DNA of 64,000 bases, taken from the NCBI GenBank assembly GCA_013399855.1, contig VXAY01002359.1:259776-323775 (forward strand). Direction: 5' to 3'. The DNA is from Oxyruncus cristatus (Eukaryota > Chordata > Aves > Passeriformes > Cotingidae). The notes below the pieces were generated by a model that saw nothing but the letters and a program-made list of their open reading frames with translations, had not been told where the DNA came from and ran no database searches. Shown piece by piece: positions 13,254 through 26,400 of this stretch (position 1 is its first letter; each line of letters starts with the position of its first letter). The position numbers and the translations under genes are program-made.

Positions 13254-16200
13254 CTTTACACCGCATGGTGAAGATGGAGAGGAGGAGGGTCTTCCAGAGG
13301 AATCCCTTGTGGCCATAGGGAGAGTCTGATTTGGTTTGGAGGGATTCATGATGTTGCTGTGGTACTTTCCTTTGTTATAGTCAGACTGTGATTCTTCATG
13401 TAATGGTCACCCTGTGGGTCTGAAGTTTCACAGTGTCTTAAAAGCTCGAAAATATTTTGCTCTGGCCAGTCTGAGACAGCCAGAAGCAAATGTCTTTGAG
13501 GCCTGGGAGGAAAGGTGAGGATCCAGAACACTGGAAAGGGGCATGCATGACAGCCTGCCTCAAGAAAGAGATAAAAAAGAAAATGAGGAACTGTCAATTA
13601 AGCCACTGTATTTTGATTGCCATATTAGAAGTTGTAGGTCCTGTTGGCAGGGCAGGTAAGTTGTTTGATACTCCATGTGGTAATTTTCAGATATATAATG
13701 GACTTACTAATATTTTCTAGTTGACATTCCAGCTGCATGCTGAGTTGCATATTTGTGGGATGCTTTCCCAAATGCAGGATAGTGAATTATTAATGACATA
13801 AAATTCCATTTTAGTAATTTCTGTTATTACGTATCTTAGTGCATTTAAATGATAAAACATGATCTAATTGCAAAACAAAGCCAGAAACAGCTATTTTTGT
13901 AGTAAATGTCAGTGATTTAAATCAATAGCATGCCGTCCTTAGTTGGTATTTCAACTTAAGCTTTATTTTCAAAGTTTAAACTTCTCCTGTCTCCCCAAGG
14001 CTAATGGGCAGCTGGTTTGAACTCTGGGGCACCAGTTACATGCTCCCTGCAAGATGACTTGCTTAGCAAGCAGTCAACTCCACTTTCCAAAAGCTGCACT
14101 TAATGCCTATCTTATAGGGGCATCTAAAGTCACCACTGATTTGAGAACACTTGTGCCCATTATAGCAATCCCACTCCTGAAGGAGTTTGCGTTCTCTGGC
14201 TTTTTTAGGTTGAGCATCAGCCACTTGGTGCTCCTTAGTCCCCTGTTGTTGCTGGCTCCAGCTCTGAACAGAATTGTCCAAATTAAATAAAGTTAGAAGA
14301 TAGAGCTGGATTTCTTGGCGTGCTGAGAAATACTCAGTCCTTCCCTGCGGAGCAGAGAGCAATGACCACAGAGCAGCCCATGGTGGTGGCCTGGTGCCCT
14401 GAGAAGTACGTATGCGTCAGAAGACCTGATGAGGTAAAAAGGAGGTTGTTTGTAACAGTCTGCTGAGCAGGTGTGTGTGCTCTCACCTGGGCACTGCCTG
14501 ACAGCCCTCATCCCCATAGCGTGGGCACTGCCCCTGTGCTCGTTGGCAAGGTGTGGTCGTCCTTCAGTGCAAGCCCTTTGCCACGGGTCTGTATCTGCAT
14601 TAATAGCCAGATAGATTTTCAGAGCCGTCTTATCATTCCCTGCAAGATTTATCCCAGACATTGCTGGGTGGGACTCCAAACTTCAAGTGGGAACTTTGAG
14701 CCGAGTCTCTTTCTTGCTCCCGTCTTGCTCCATTGACAATCCCAGGAGGTGGATTAACATACTTCTGGGTATGTGGGTGAACTGTGGGTGGCAAGTTCAA
14801 GGCCCATTTCAGGGTGTACGAGCACCTGCAGCTCCCAGATGTATGATTTTGGGGATTTTTGTGGTAGTTTGACCTGTGCTTATACTTCAGTATATTTGAA
14901 TGATCCTTTAAATTAATTTTATTAATTTAATATATAATAAAATTTCCTCACCTGAAAAAAAAATACCAGTTCGGGGAGAGGATCACTCTGTGACCCTTTT
15001 AAACATTTAATGGAAAAGGGAATGGGTCTGAGTGTCCAAATAGGAATATCGTGGAAGGCATATTTCATGTGAGGCTTTACAGAGCTGATATTGGGTTTGG
15101 GGGCAAAAGAAAGCTTTGAGAATTTTTTTCTTTTCTTTTTTCAGAAGTAGTGGTAATAAGTTTTGTACTCCATATGAGCTTTGTGAGTTTTACAGTGTTC
15201 TCATAAATCCAAGCTCCTGAGCTCTGTCATCGTGACTGGCAAATGGGGAGAGAGCAGGCAGGGAGCAGTGGGATCTCCTGGCCCTGGGGATCATAAGTAT
15301 TACTCTCTCAGGACACTGGATCCTTCTCTACTAGCCCAGCAATCGTCCAGGTGAATTGTGTTCAAATGAGAAAATTGGAAATGTAGGACACTGGAAACAG
15401 GAGCTAATGAGACTTCCATGATCTTATCTCCACATCAAACCTCTTCTTTTTAGTTTCAGGATGCTTTGGTTTCCCATCTGGGCAGCACAGAGGCTCGGGC
15501 AAGCTGGCAGAAGCCTGGGCATATTTCCAGTAGAAGATAGGTTTCCACTGTAGTTGGCCTTTTCTACTGCTAAATGCTTTGGTTTTGATGAATCAGCGTT
15601 TTCCTATGGAAAAACATTCCTTTGGAGAATTTCCAGTCAGAGCGAAACCAAGATTCAACACATCGCAAAATCCCTCCAGAATAGGATTTACTCTTTGTAG
15701 CTGTACTTATAAGCAATTTTACTTTCTTGCTTTCTCTGTATAATAAAAAAATAAACAGATGCAAATATTATTGCTAAAGATATTTGTAATGAGGATGTCT
15801 ATCTTTGGAAAGATTATGCAGTGTATAGACACTTAAATATAGGACCTGGAAAGGAGGTAAAATTCTTTCAGATTCCTGTGTGATGAAATGGTAAATTTTC
15901 TGACCTTATTTTGCAGTGTAGCAATATCAGAGGTCATGGAAAATAAAATTAGTTTAAACAATTCAGTATTTGCTTTGCAATTTCCTTGTAAAACAGACTT
16001 AAATCTAGACACGTATTAATGAAAACCATAAATTTGATCAGACACTTGTGAACATAAGTTTAAGTTTATATTCAGCTTTGGTAGATTTTGAGTTTCTCCT
16101 GGCTGTCTATCCTGGACCAAAACACAGCTCAAGCTGTTGGAAGAAGTACGGTCATAAATCAGTGTCTGTTTGAGTAGCAATAAATACAGCCCTTCTCTCT

Positions 16201-17554
16201 TGTCCTCTATGACACAGTAGGTGTGAAATGAAACCATTAACTCAGACTTATAATTGTGTGAAGGCAATTGTGCACTTGTCATGCACATCCTTACTTTCAC
16301 AAATTAGCAATTCCCTTGAAATAAGTATAGTTATATTGTTTGATTGCATATGTAACTAGTGTAGTCTCTTCCTCCCTACTGGTCTACAGGATTTGCACCG
16401 GATCTTTTCCAGCCCATGTCAGCTGCCTACCTAGAACCCAGCTAAGCCACAGATAATCCTTTTGCCTTGAGGTGAGGTAGCAAGTTAAGGGTGATTTAGT
16501 GAGCTTTGGCATCTCTTCTTAAGCAGATGAAGTCGACAGATGAGCTCCACACACAACCTCATCTGTGAAGAATTCTCTCTCTGAATAAAATTGAGGAGGG
16601 AAACACTTAGCGCTTAAACAAGTTGCAATTCAGAGACCAACTTTTGCTTCTGTCATTCTTATTGCAGTCAAAGGAGGCAATGCAACTTGATAGTTGTGCC
16701 ATCCTGTGAAAAGAGATCCTCAAGTTGCACCTGCAGTGGAGATGCCCCTGCAAGAGGCATGTCTGTGTCCGAGGAGTATGGCATTGCAGGCAGACTGGAA
16801 CTGGGGTGAGCTGATCTACGACTACGCAGAAATCACGTGTTTCCATGGCCGTGCAGTCAGTGGCTGGTTGCAATTCTGCTGGGAGCAACTTCTAGAGGTG
16901 CAAGATTTCATCCCCTCTCCAACCAGCCATCCTTGAGACAAGACTTTTGCAGCAGGTAAGACCTTATCCCTTCACACACTTAGAATAGCTTGTTGCTTAA
17001 TGCTGTTTTATTCCTCTGTGTGCCTCCTGTTGGGCCTACCCTATTCTTTCCGCTGTGTGTGGAGGCAGAAGAACAACCTAGTTAATTGTGATGGGGTCAG
17101 GAATGCATCCAAAAAAAGAGCAATAGCAACAGCAAGATAAAATCCCTTTATCTGACACGTGCCAAAAAGAAGAAAAAAAAAAAGAGAGAGAAAAGTGGAA
17201 AAAGGAAAAAAATATGTGTATACCTTTTATGGTTCTGAGCAGCAGTAGGCAATCAGAAATATAGCACAGCTACTTGGCAATTTTTAAGTAGCTGTTTGCT
17301 CACTGTATGTAGATCTGGAAAGAATAAACACAGTAAACTGTGGAATTTAGTCAGCCTAATTTAATTAGAAATAAATCTGAGGCATTAATTTCCAATCAGT
17401 CACCGAAAGTATAAGCATGTTTAGATTCAGAATGAATGATTTGAATCTTTCTCTAACTAGGGACTCATATACTTAGAAGATTGTATTCTGAGAGAGCTAA
17501 AACTGACTCTTTGCCTTTGTAGAAGTCACATAGAATATAATTTAAAGAACTTAC
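13254..17554. other. Mostly non-coding stretch
   Basis: It holds several tempting minus-strand frames (about 14.06-14.36 kb after a good acceptor, and 16.02-16.30 kb) that lack donors or change frame, so I do not call them. It also holds an AT-only patch near 14905-14942 and a purine-rich run at 17165-17212. No transposon is recognised. Confidence 0.5.
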
Positions 17555-17684
17555 TTTCAGCACCAAAACCAGTCCTCAGGTTTCCTAAGACGCTCAGCAT
17601 TTGTAGCATGGAGTCCCTCAAAGAAGCTGACTCAGCTTTAAGCTGTGAGCTCAAAAGATCACCAAGCTGCATGTTGGGTGTCTT
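17555..17684 (-). CDS. Candidate internal exon, helical segment
   Basis: The donor is close to perfect: GCTGAAA followed by gtaagttc at 17554. Two acceptors are possible, at 17684 (phase 0) or 17692. From the inner one the exon has 43 codons plus one base. The predicted peptide is leucine-rich and amphipathic, containing MQLGDLLSSQLKAESASLRD, and reads like an alpha-helical or coiled-coil segment. It is one of the better exon candidates on this strand because a consensus donor, a pyrimidine-rich acceptor and a protein-like composition coincide. The parent gene is unknown. The next exon would have to start in phase 1. Confidence 0.45.
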
Positions 17685-17692
17685 CTTTAGAC

Positions 17693-20246
17693 CTTGGTTA
17701 GGAAGACAACATGCCATGAGCCGTGATGACAATAAAACCTACTGGTAAACACCCTACCTAAAGGAGAAGCACACAGCTGTACGAAGCCATGGGAGGGACA
17801 GAAAAATACAGGGTCACAGAAAGATGGGGCTTCTCTTTGGTTACATCTGTGGGTATTTAGTGTGTCTGAAAGTGCACCTGCCTCAAGAGGCTGTTCCAAA
17901 ATTCTGTACTCTGCACTCTTTAAACACAGATGCAGTTCTTTTGCCTTTTAGGGAACAGAAGGAAACCAATATTAATAGAAAAATTTCTAGGGATAGGATT
18001 AAGTTTACTTCTGTCCTACTTAGAGGAAAGGCTCCTTTTCAGTCTCTGGTTGAAAACACAATTCGACCTGATTTACGGGGTGAAAAGTTCTCTCAAAACT
18101 TCTGAGGTGGGTAAGATCAACTTGTTACAGGACTAAGGCTCTCTGATAAAGACTTTGGTTGTTTGGAAGATACTGATTCAGCATAGCCACTGTGGGCTGG
18201 AGAATTTGCAGGACATGCTTTGCTAGCCTGTAGTGGCTCAAAGCATAACACAGCTAGAAGCACATTGCTGATTTTTCCCACAGAGCTAAAAACATTGCAG
18301 ATTTCTTAAAAAACCAACACGTTGTATTGGGAAAATTATATATGTGAATATTTTTTAATAAATTCGTGTAGTAATAATTTTGTGTGAATATAGATATCCT
18401 TAAAATTACTCCAAGATGACTAAATTGTAGTCCAAGCCAGGTTCTTCATATTTTCTGTAGGCTGCAAATACTGCAGGTACTCCTAGCTCAGGGTGGTTAC
18501 CTTCAGTCATAAAGGAGCCACATTCACTGTTCATAAGTGATCATTCAACTTGCTTTTCTGCAGTAACTTTCATCAAGCTTACATTTGGGGGGTTTTATCC
18601 AGTTTAATGGAACTCTTGGCTCAAGTTTTAGATGCAGGTGGTTTTATATAAATCCTTAATGAATATGTTGAATCTGGGTGAGTTGAAATGCTTTCAGATG
18701 ATTTAGTGGTGACTTCTGTTGCTATCAAAATCCCAAGTTGTGACCAGAAATCAGTATTTTCCTTTCTTGCAGAAAAATTGGATTACTCAGGGAGGGAAAT
18801 TAAGGTTATGATTGGATAGTAACCAAGTAGCCAGGTAGGGAGGAATATTTTTCCCTCTTTCATATATATATATATATATATGGTTGTTAAATACTTTAGA
18901 AAATGTCTTGTTTTCTGAAATAATGAAAGTTTTTTAATAGTAGAAATGTTTTAAAGCAGTCCAGCTATTCTAGCAATGCAGGCATAAGTTTTGGAAAATT
19001 TTCTGCAATTTATTCTTTCTGCTGAAAAAAAAGATTTGTTAGCAAGCCAACTCCTGCTTCCAGCACCATTTTGGGCCAAACTGTCCTGAATTGGTCCCAG
19101 AACCAGCTGTCTTTTCTCATTCGGCTCAGAATGGACTCAGATTGAGCTTTAAATAGTAGCTTGAGCTTTCAGTGGTTTGCCCCTTCAATTTTGTATTTAA
19201 ACCACTAATTTCAGTTGATGATTAGTATTCCAGGGGTGTTCAAAGTCCCAGTGTCCCATGTGTGAAATGAACTGCTATACAGAGCAGCAGAAAAGTAATC
19301 ATAGCCTTAATCCTCCTTTCAGTCCCTAGCACAATGAAAAAACTAAGGAGAAGGTGAACATCCTCATTCCACATTTTGCCTGCTTTTATTAATAGATTTG
19401 CATTTATTAAATTAGTTTTTACTAGGCGTGCTTTGTGTCATAGGTCAGTATTCTATCTGGGTGCTCAAAGGGTGGTTCTGGAAGTGGAAGGAAAATTCTT
19501 CTCACAGCCACAATTTATCCTCATCTTGAACGCTGTATCATATTAGCAAAACATTTATAGTGTGAGAGATGTATGAGTCAAAGTATTACATTAATAGTTT
19601 AAATTGAAGATGGGCCAGATTTTTTCTGTGGTGTTCTCTGATGTGTATATATAATGGAGGGAACAACTAAAAGGGAATTTGAGTGTTGTAAATCAAATTA
19701 TTGCTCAACCCACCGTCAGTAATCAGTAGAAAGTTTACACAGCTGCCTCTCAGCAACTGTTAATAATAATGCATATTTCTACCACCCTTTAGACAAGGGT
19801 GATATTTTTACCTGGCTGACCAGCAGCACTTGGCTGGCAACGTGCGGGGGAAAATGTCACTTTTTTACCCCCCTGGGTAAGGTTTTTGTTGCTTTCTTTT
19901 AATTGGGGATTATTGACAATATTTGCCTACTTGGGGTGTGTTGTGTTGGAGATTTCACCACGTGGTTGCCCTGCAGCTCCTGAGGAACTGCACTCATGCT
20001 TCTGTGGTGGCGCTGAGAACACTGTGGGGTGGCTGCTGTGGGCTCCTGCACTGGCACAGGTTGTGATTCACTGGCTGAGCACCAACACCCAGAGACTTGG
20101 AGTTACTGGGGTGCCTGGTCTAGACTTCATGTCCCAAGGGCCAAGCTGGATTCAGGATGGTGCCCGCTTCCATCATGGGTCTTTTGGACTATTATGGACA
20201 AATATTTTTATTGCTTTGTTTCTCAGTTTCCCCACAATAAAATGGA
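17693..20246. other. Non-coding stretch
   Basis: Contains the TA microsatellite listed separately and otherwise AT-rich unique-looking sequence. I see no exon with both splice sites. Confidence 0.55.
18862..18881. repeat. (AT)10 microsatellite
   Basis: Ten perfect dinucleotide units, likely polymorphic. Confidence 0.95.
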
Positions 20247-20400
20247 TTAATGTTGTATCAGTTGGTTAGAGCATGGTGTTAATAACACCAACGTTGTGGG
20301 TTTGATCCCCATATGGGCCATTCACTGAAGAGTTGTACTTGATGATCATTTTGGGTCCCTTCCAACTTTGAATATTCTGTGATTTTTTTCTGTGATTTTT
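20247..20400 (+). mobile_element. tRNA-Ile-derived SINE with CR1 tail (TguSINE1-like)
   Basis: The first about 75 bases match tRNA-Ile(AAT) almost base for base. They include the D-arm region 'cagttggttagagc', the anticodon loop 'taataac' and a B-box-like 'ggtttgatcc', followed by 'gggcca'. Differences are mostly C to T or G to A at former CpG positions, the expected decay. After a short linker come 'gggtcccttccaactt' and two copies of a 'tctgtgatttttt' unit, which is the 3' end of CR1 LINEs. This fusion is the known design of the songbird SINE mobilised by CR1. It is a dead insertion, not a functional tRNA gene, and it points to a passerine source. Confidence 0.85.
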
Positions 20401-23374
20401 TCGGGTTTTTTTTCTATTTCTCTTCTCCGAAAATATGGTGAGTTTGCAAGTAGGAAATAGGTTGAAAGTTAGGCAGTAATTTTATTATTAAATATTGAAT
20501 TAATATACTTAATTCTTGAGTACTGTCAACTGTCAATTTCTGAATACTTTTGTTTCTTTTTACTAGGTCTATACAACCTCAATTCACCTCCCTGTGCTGA
20601 TGCCTTTAGGTGTTCTGTTCCACAGCTGCCACAGAGATTTCTGTAGGGCTCTGGTATCGTTCAGGCTTTGAGATAAGCAGTTTGTGTAGCAAGCAGGCTG
20701 TCTGTGGATGCCTCTCTAGGTTGTTTCATGCATTGTAAAGAGCATCAGAAGGAAGTGAGAAGTGGGGGAAGAGAAGGCACAGGCATTTCAGAGAGACAGG
20801 ACTGTGTCTTTGCAGTAGAGCTCTGATATTATGCTGGTCTGATCTGTGTTTAACCTGGTCGGTCTCCCTGGACAGAAAACCGTGCTGAGAATCAGCTGCT
20901 GTGTGACAGTACTCCCTGGAGTACTTCCAGCAGCCAGATTGGAAATTCAAAGCTGCTTCCTCTGAGCAAGGGAGATGCTTTAATATATTTAGAGAGGGGC
21001 CTTGTCGTGGTTAATAAGAGTATCTGCACCCTCTGCAACCACATTTATAATTTTCTTTGGGCAGGAAGGTGAGGGTCTCAGTACTGCACCCCTCTGCTGT
21101 GAGTGGTTTGCTGGACAGTGCTCTGAACCCCTACCTTGTAGTGGGGGTGAGGGATCTGTGCTAGCAGGTATCTGATAATGGTTGTTTGTCCACACTGCTC
21201 TGCGCAGGGCTGAGTTGCTACGTACGTGGTTCCTGGGCAGAATTGTTGAAAGGGTTAAAAATCTTGTGGTTTGGTTTCTCAGATATCTTTGGGATCTGCA
21301 TAATGCAAAGTGAATCAGCCAGGACAGAGCTTTGCACCAGCAGAGCTGCAGTGAAGCTGCCTCCGAGCTGGCTCTGAACAAGTTCATTTCAGTGTCTGAA
21401 TATGGGGAAGGAGAACTCCTTCAGCTGGCTTAAAGGAGGTGCTGAAATTTGGAGCACAGATTCCTAGGTCCCAGATATAGTTAATGGAGTGAGCAGGCAG
21501 CTCCAGGGTGTGACTCAGTCTGCATCACCCTGCACAGCTGCCTCTCTCCCCACTGACTAAGGAGAGCCAGGCTTCTGACTGAGGCACTCGGTAGGAATCT
21601 GTCATCCTGTAAGGTGGCCAGAGGGCAGATCTTTTCTACATGCAGTACTTAGATTTCTCATGACTGCTTAGACCATGGCACTCCTTTTGCTTGCTTTGGC
21701 CAGGCCAGGTATCCCCTTTTCTTCAGCATATTTTGGCTAATTTATTGATTAACACAAGGTCGTCAAAGAGTCTCCTCAGTGCCACGTTAGGTTAAAGCAC
21801 CAGCAAGAACTGTCTGTAAGCATTGCACACCCTCATTGTGTGGTATTGTGGTTGATGTTGCAATGAAAGGCCAGTCCCTTGCTATGCAACTTTAATCACA
21901 AAAGGATATAATTCAGTACTAGTACTCCTCTGGAAGTTAAGCATGTCATGTTTCCATACCGTGGTATTAATGCGAAGGAAAAAATAACACAGACCAAGAT
22001 TGTCAGCTTATAAATTGGTTTAGCTCCATGGGATTCATGTGAATAAGCTGCAGATCTGGCACACAGTGCTATAGTCTGTATCAGCTGAAGTGTAGCAGTG
22101 ATGTGAAATTTAGGGCTTGTCATTGTTTGGGCAACTCAGGCCCTGCCTGTGAATCACTGAGACGTTATGTTGTATAAAGAACTTACTGTGTACAAAGAAA
22201 AGATGTTTTTACTCCTTTTAGCAGACGTATGATACTCATACATAGTATAAGTAGCAAGAATACAGAAGCTTTAACAATTTTGACTCACATGCAGTGTTTG
22301 GTTCAAAGCCTTTTGCATGTAATTCCAACCAGGCAATGTGAGGAACAGGACAGTAATAAAAGACTGATAGAGAAAAAGCCATATGCATACACAGGATGGA
22401 ATAAGTTTGTAAAGAAAAGTGCTTGCTATTTAATATTTTGATTATTTTTCCTCTTGTACTTTCATCTGAACTCAAATTACATCCAACAGTGTTTTAAAGA
22501 ACCACTAGCCATTCTGAATTGACTTGGGGGTGGTTCTGGCAGGAACCTTATTTTTAAGTTTAGCTCAGAAAAAAGTGGGTGATTTTTCTCTTGTGCTTCT
22601 GCTGTTATTGATAAATAATCCAGGATGCTGATCTGTACCTCGAGGAGCTCAGTTATCAGGGAATTTTTAAAAAGTAATGACTCACCTGACCTTCAAGCTA
22701 AAGATCAGCTATGATTCACCTGGACTCTTCCGATTGCCTCATTTTAGGATTAAGACTTTCATCTGTTCTAAATCTAGTTACCACAGAGAAATGATAAAGA
22801 AGACTTGCATGTACATATACTTTCTTCAGTGATACCTGACTTTTAGCTCTAGGGGGAAGAAACCAGTCTGATAATAGGTTCATAATTCTGATATAATTTT
22901 ATCAAAATATGCAACTTTAAACAAAAAAATCTTGAAATATGTCACCTTGCAGGAGAATTATTACATCTGCCCTGTTTAAACTGGGGGGAGGTCTTTTTAT
23001 AAGTAGGGGGGAAAAAAAAAATCATGCAGAGATGGAAAACTACTTATCCAGCCAAAGAGTGTGCAGATATAGAACAGTCCTCTAAATCTTCCACACCGTT
23101 GCAAAAGATTATCACTTAATTGTTTCTGGTTTTAAAAAATCATAACGAGAAGTTCTTGGGTTATAGCAAGTCAAAATAAGGGCACTTTTTCAAAATAAAT
23201 AAGATTTTCACATGAGAATCACTGTTGTTTCCAACTCAGCCCAAATCCTCTTTAAGCTTTAAAAGGATCATTGTCATTTCCATGTATTCTGTTTGTTGTT
23301 TAATCTTGTGTAATATGCAAGTCAATTACTTCACTGCAAGTTTGTGTTTATGCAACTGAAGTTAGGCTGCTTTG
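20401..23374. other. Mostly non-coding stretch
   Basis: A minus-strand segment at 22084-21995 has a good acceptor (ctacacttcag) and 30 open codons, but its donor (gtctgt) is weak, so I do not call it. Minus-strand frames near 20.8 and 21.1 kb are similar cases. No named repeat is seen. Confidence 0.45.
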
Positions 23375-23428
23375 TTTGTTGAGGGTTATGATTATAATTC
23401 ATTTGTTGAGGGTTATGATTATAATTCA
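23375..23428. repeat. Perfect 27-bp tandem duplication
   Basis: A 27-base unit beginning TTTGTTGAGGG is present twice, head to tail, with no differences (23375-23401 and 23402-23428). The identity indicates a recent duplication, or possibly a polymorphism or an assembly artefact. Because 27 is divisible by three, overlapping frames show a repeated nine-residue peptide, which is not evidence of coding. Confidence 0.95.
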
Positions 23429-26400
23429 TTCAGCTACTGGCAAGAAGGCAGATTGCTGTGTGCCATTCACAATGTGCTGGTACATTGGAAAGCAGAAAGG
23501 AAACCAAATGATCGGGGTGAAACTGTCTGGGTGTTACTGGGTGTTAACATTTCCACAGGGAAGAGCACTTAGGGTCTAGGGCATAGTTCTTTGTTGTTGA
23601 AAGGGTGGGAATCTTGGCCAAATAAAGTTTAATGCTGCGTCATGCAACCTATCTAAAAAAAGTCTGAAGGCAATCTTGAAACGAGAATTAGATTGAAGGG
23701 GTGGTGTTACTACTTTTTACTCCCTGTGTTGGGTATTTTTGAGGGGAGGGTGAGGGTTATGGGTTGGTTTGGGGTTTTTTTTGATAGAAGAGCAAAATCT
23801 CTAATGAAATAAAAGCCAAACCTACAACTTCTCCAGTCACCCTCACCTCCCAATAAGTAGTAATACTGGAAAAACTAATCTGAAAATAAATAACTGTGAA
23901 GTCAGAAATGTCACTGTAGCAATCTGTGTATGAATTGCAGGCAAAGGCCTTCATGTCCCATTTTTTGCCTCAAGGCCAGTTGCCTTTCTTGGAAACTGCT
24001 CACTCCTGAGGGACCTGGGGTGCATCAGCAGGGGCTGGGCGTGTGTGCCACACGGGAGGCAGAGGGCTGGAGCCAGCCCAGCCAGCCCTCAGTGACCCAG
24101 GGCCGCATGTGTGACTGAGAGTACGAAAGGCGAAGGTCTGTGCCCCTGAATGTGTGAAATTGTTCACGGACCTCTGGGAATTTGTTCCTGTTTCGAAGGC
24201 AAAGAAAAAATGTCGTACTGGTGGAGAAACCCAAAACCCCCAACTGCTCACACTGAGGAGCAAATACTGATGGCATCCAGTCCCTACTCCCATGTTAAAA
24301 GATTCTGAGGCATCCCTTGGGTGCCTGGAATTTTTTATCACTACTGGCTTTGGCTGGGGAGGGTAACATAGCAAGCACAGGGTCTGTAACTTGGATATCT
24401 CATCTCCCACCTTCTCTCGCTGCTTGTTGCTTAACTTTGTGCCATTTTTCTTATGTCTCTTTTATTTTTCTGCCAAGCAATTCAGAATTGCCATCATCTT
24501 CTAAAAGTTTTGTGCCACCTTGGTAATTGTACTGGGTAATTGTACATCCATTTTTCTTCCTCTGCTTCTGCCCTTTAGCTTCACAGTGTCATTTGAGGAC
24601 TCTAATTCTCTTCCAAACCCCTGTAGAAATGTCAGGAGTTTGGTAGTGCTTTCCTCTTTCATATATTAAAACAGAAGTTTAGTCACAAGGCAGGTTCCCC
24701 TGAAGTCACTATATATGACAGGACTTTCTTTAATGGTGGTGTTCTTGTTTTATTTTCTTTCTACACTTGAAGCTCAGGTTTCCTCCTGACTCAGAAGGGG
24801 TTTGAAATTGGGTTCAAGTTGTAGGTGAGGGAAAGGAAGTGGGCTTGTTTTGATACCCATTCCTGATACAAAGGGGTAAGTTTCTTCTGTTCTCAAGATT
24901 TACTATTTAGCTTTCTCTAATGCTTGTTAGTCGGAAAATAATAACAAATCATCTTTAGAAGTGCTGTGGATGGAGCTTTAAAAAGGCCTGGATTACAGGT
25001 TTTTCTGTGGGCAAAATATACAGTAGAAATTCATTCATATAAGCTGAAGAATTAAAGGAACTTGAACAAACTCTCAAGGGGTCAGTCCTTTTAAAGTGCT
25101 GTCTTAGCTTTGTCAGGTTTAGAATTCGAAACCCTAAAACTGTGACGCCTCAATTCCGTGTGCCAATTGGATTCTAGATGCTTACTGGTATTACTGTGTG
25201 TCCATGGAAGGCCAAGGGTCCAGGGTTTTGAGCTGGCCTGTGGGGCCAGCTGGACACAATTTCTTGTCTGACAGAGAAATCCCACTCTTTTTGTGGATGA
25301 ATGTGTGAAAGCCATGCCACAGGAGTTCAAGAAAAGACAAAAAGGAGAGACCTTCTCTCAGGGGTGAGCACACAAGATACTGTCAGAAGACAAAGCAAGA
25401 GAAAATTATTGTCAGCATTAAGTCCAGCCTTAAGTCTGCCAGCATTAAGTCCGGCTCCATCACCACGAAGCTGGCTTACCAGTCCAGCATTCTTCAGCCC
25501 CTTAGTGATACAAAGCCATCTTTGCTACGATGTGTGGAAAGAGTTTGGTGTAGGTTAGGGGGTGCATGATGAACACAGCTTCACTGCAGACAAGGAGACC
25601 TGGTTGTGCACCACTAAAGTGTCCGTTCAGAACTTGATTTCTCTGTCTACACAGACCCAGCCTTATTCATTTGTCCTTGGGGATTTCACTAGCAAAGACT
25701 TCCTAAGAGCCCAATGAGAAACACTAGGCATCCTCCACGATTGCTCTTGGGAACTTCCCAACCTCCACTGAGAACACAGTGCAGGAGGATACAGTGTCAT
25801 TTTATGAACAGAGACACGTTTGTGCTTCTTTCTCTGAGAGGCCTCCAGTTGAAAAAAACCCAGCATTTTTTGTGTTGTTCAGGGTCTTCTTTCCATTGAG
25901 TTGCCTCAAGAAATTTTAAGGCCGTTTACTGCACTCTGTGCTCCCTTCTGGCCTGGGAACCCTCATCTGGAACCTGGCTGAGTTCAGAGATTACCAGTGC
26001 TGTCAGTACTCAGCTTTGCTCAAACCATTTCTTTTTTGCTCCATTTCTGATGTGTGATGACTTCTAGTGTGGGGTTTAGAGTGAGTCCAAGGGCACTTTG
26101 CTGGGTAGGTTTGAGCAAAGTAGGCTGTAACGACACCATGACAGACTGACTTTCCTTTGTATCCAGACTGTGTGGCAGGGGATGCAGCAGAACACCCCCA
26201 CATTGTGGGTTCAGGCCTGAGTTCCTGCCAAGGGACATCTGACAGCATCAGTTAGGGAGTAGGGATGGCTTTTTGTCTCTGTAATGACTCCAGCTTATTC
26301 CACTATTTGAGAAGATTTTAAATATCTTAAAAATTCCCCTTTTTCTGAGGACACTGAGGATGATCAAATCTAACTAGTTTGTCCCCTTTATTGTGGTATA

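Noticed and set aside
14063..14362. Minus-strand frame after a good acceptor (ttctgttcag)
   Set aside because: Two different frames look equally protein-like and neither reaches a usable donor, so it is indistinguishable from chance.
16016..16300. 94-codon minus-strand frame
   Set aside because: It looks protein-like, but the possible acceptors are mid-frame, there is no donor, and the region is AT-rich.
20250..20321. tRNA-Ile gene
   Set aside because: The tRNA-like head is decayed at the B box and joined to a CR1 tail, so it is a SINE and not a functional tRNA.
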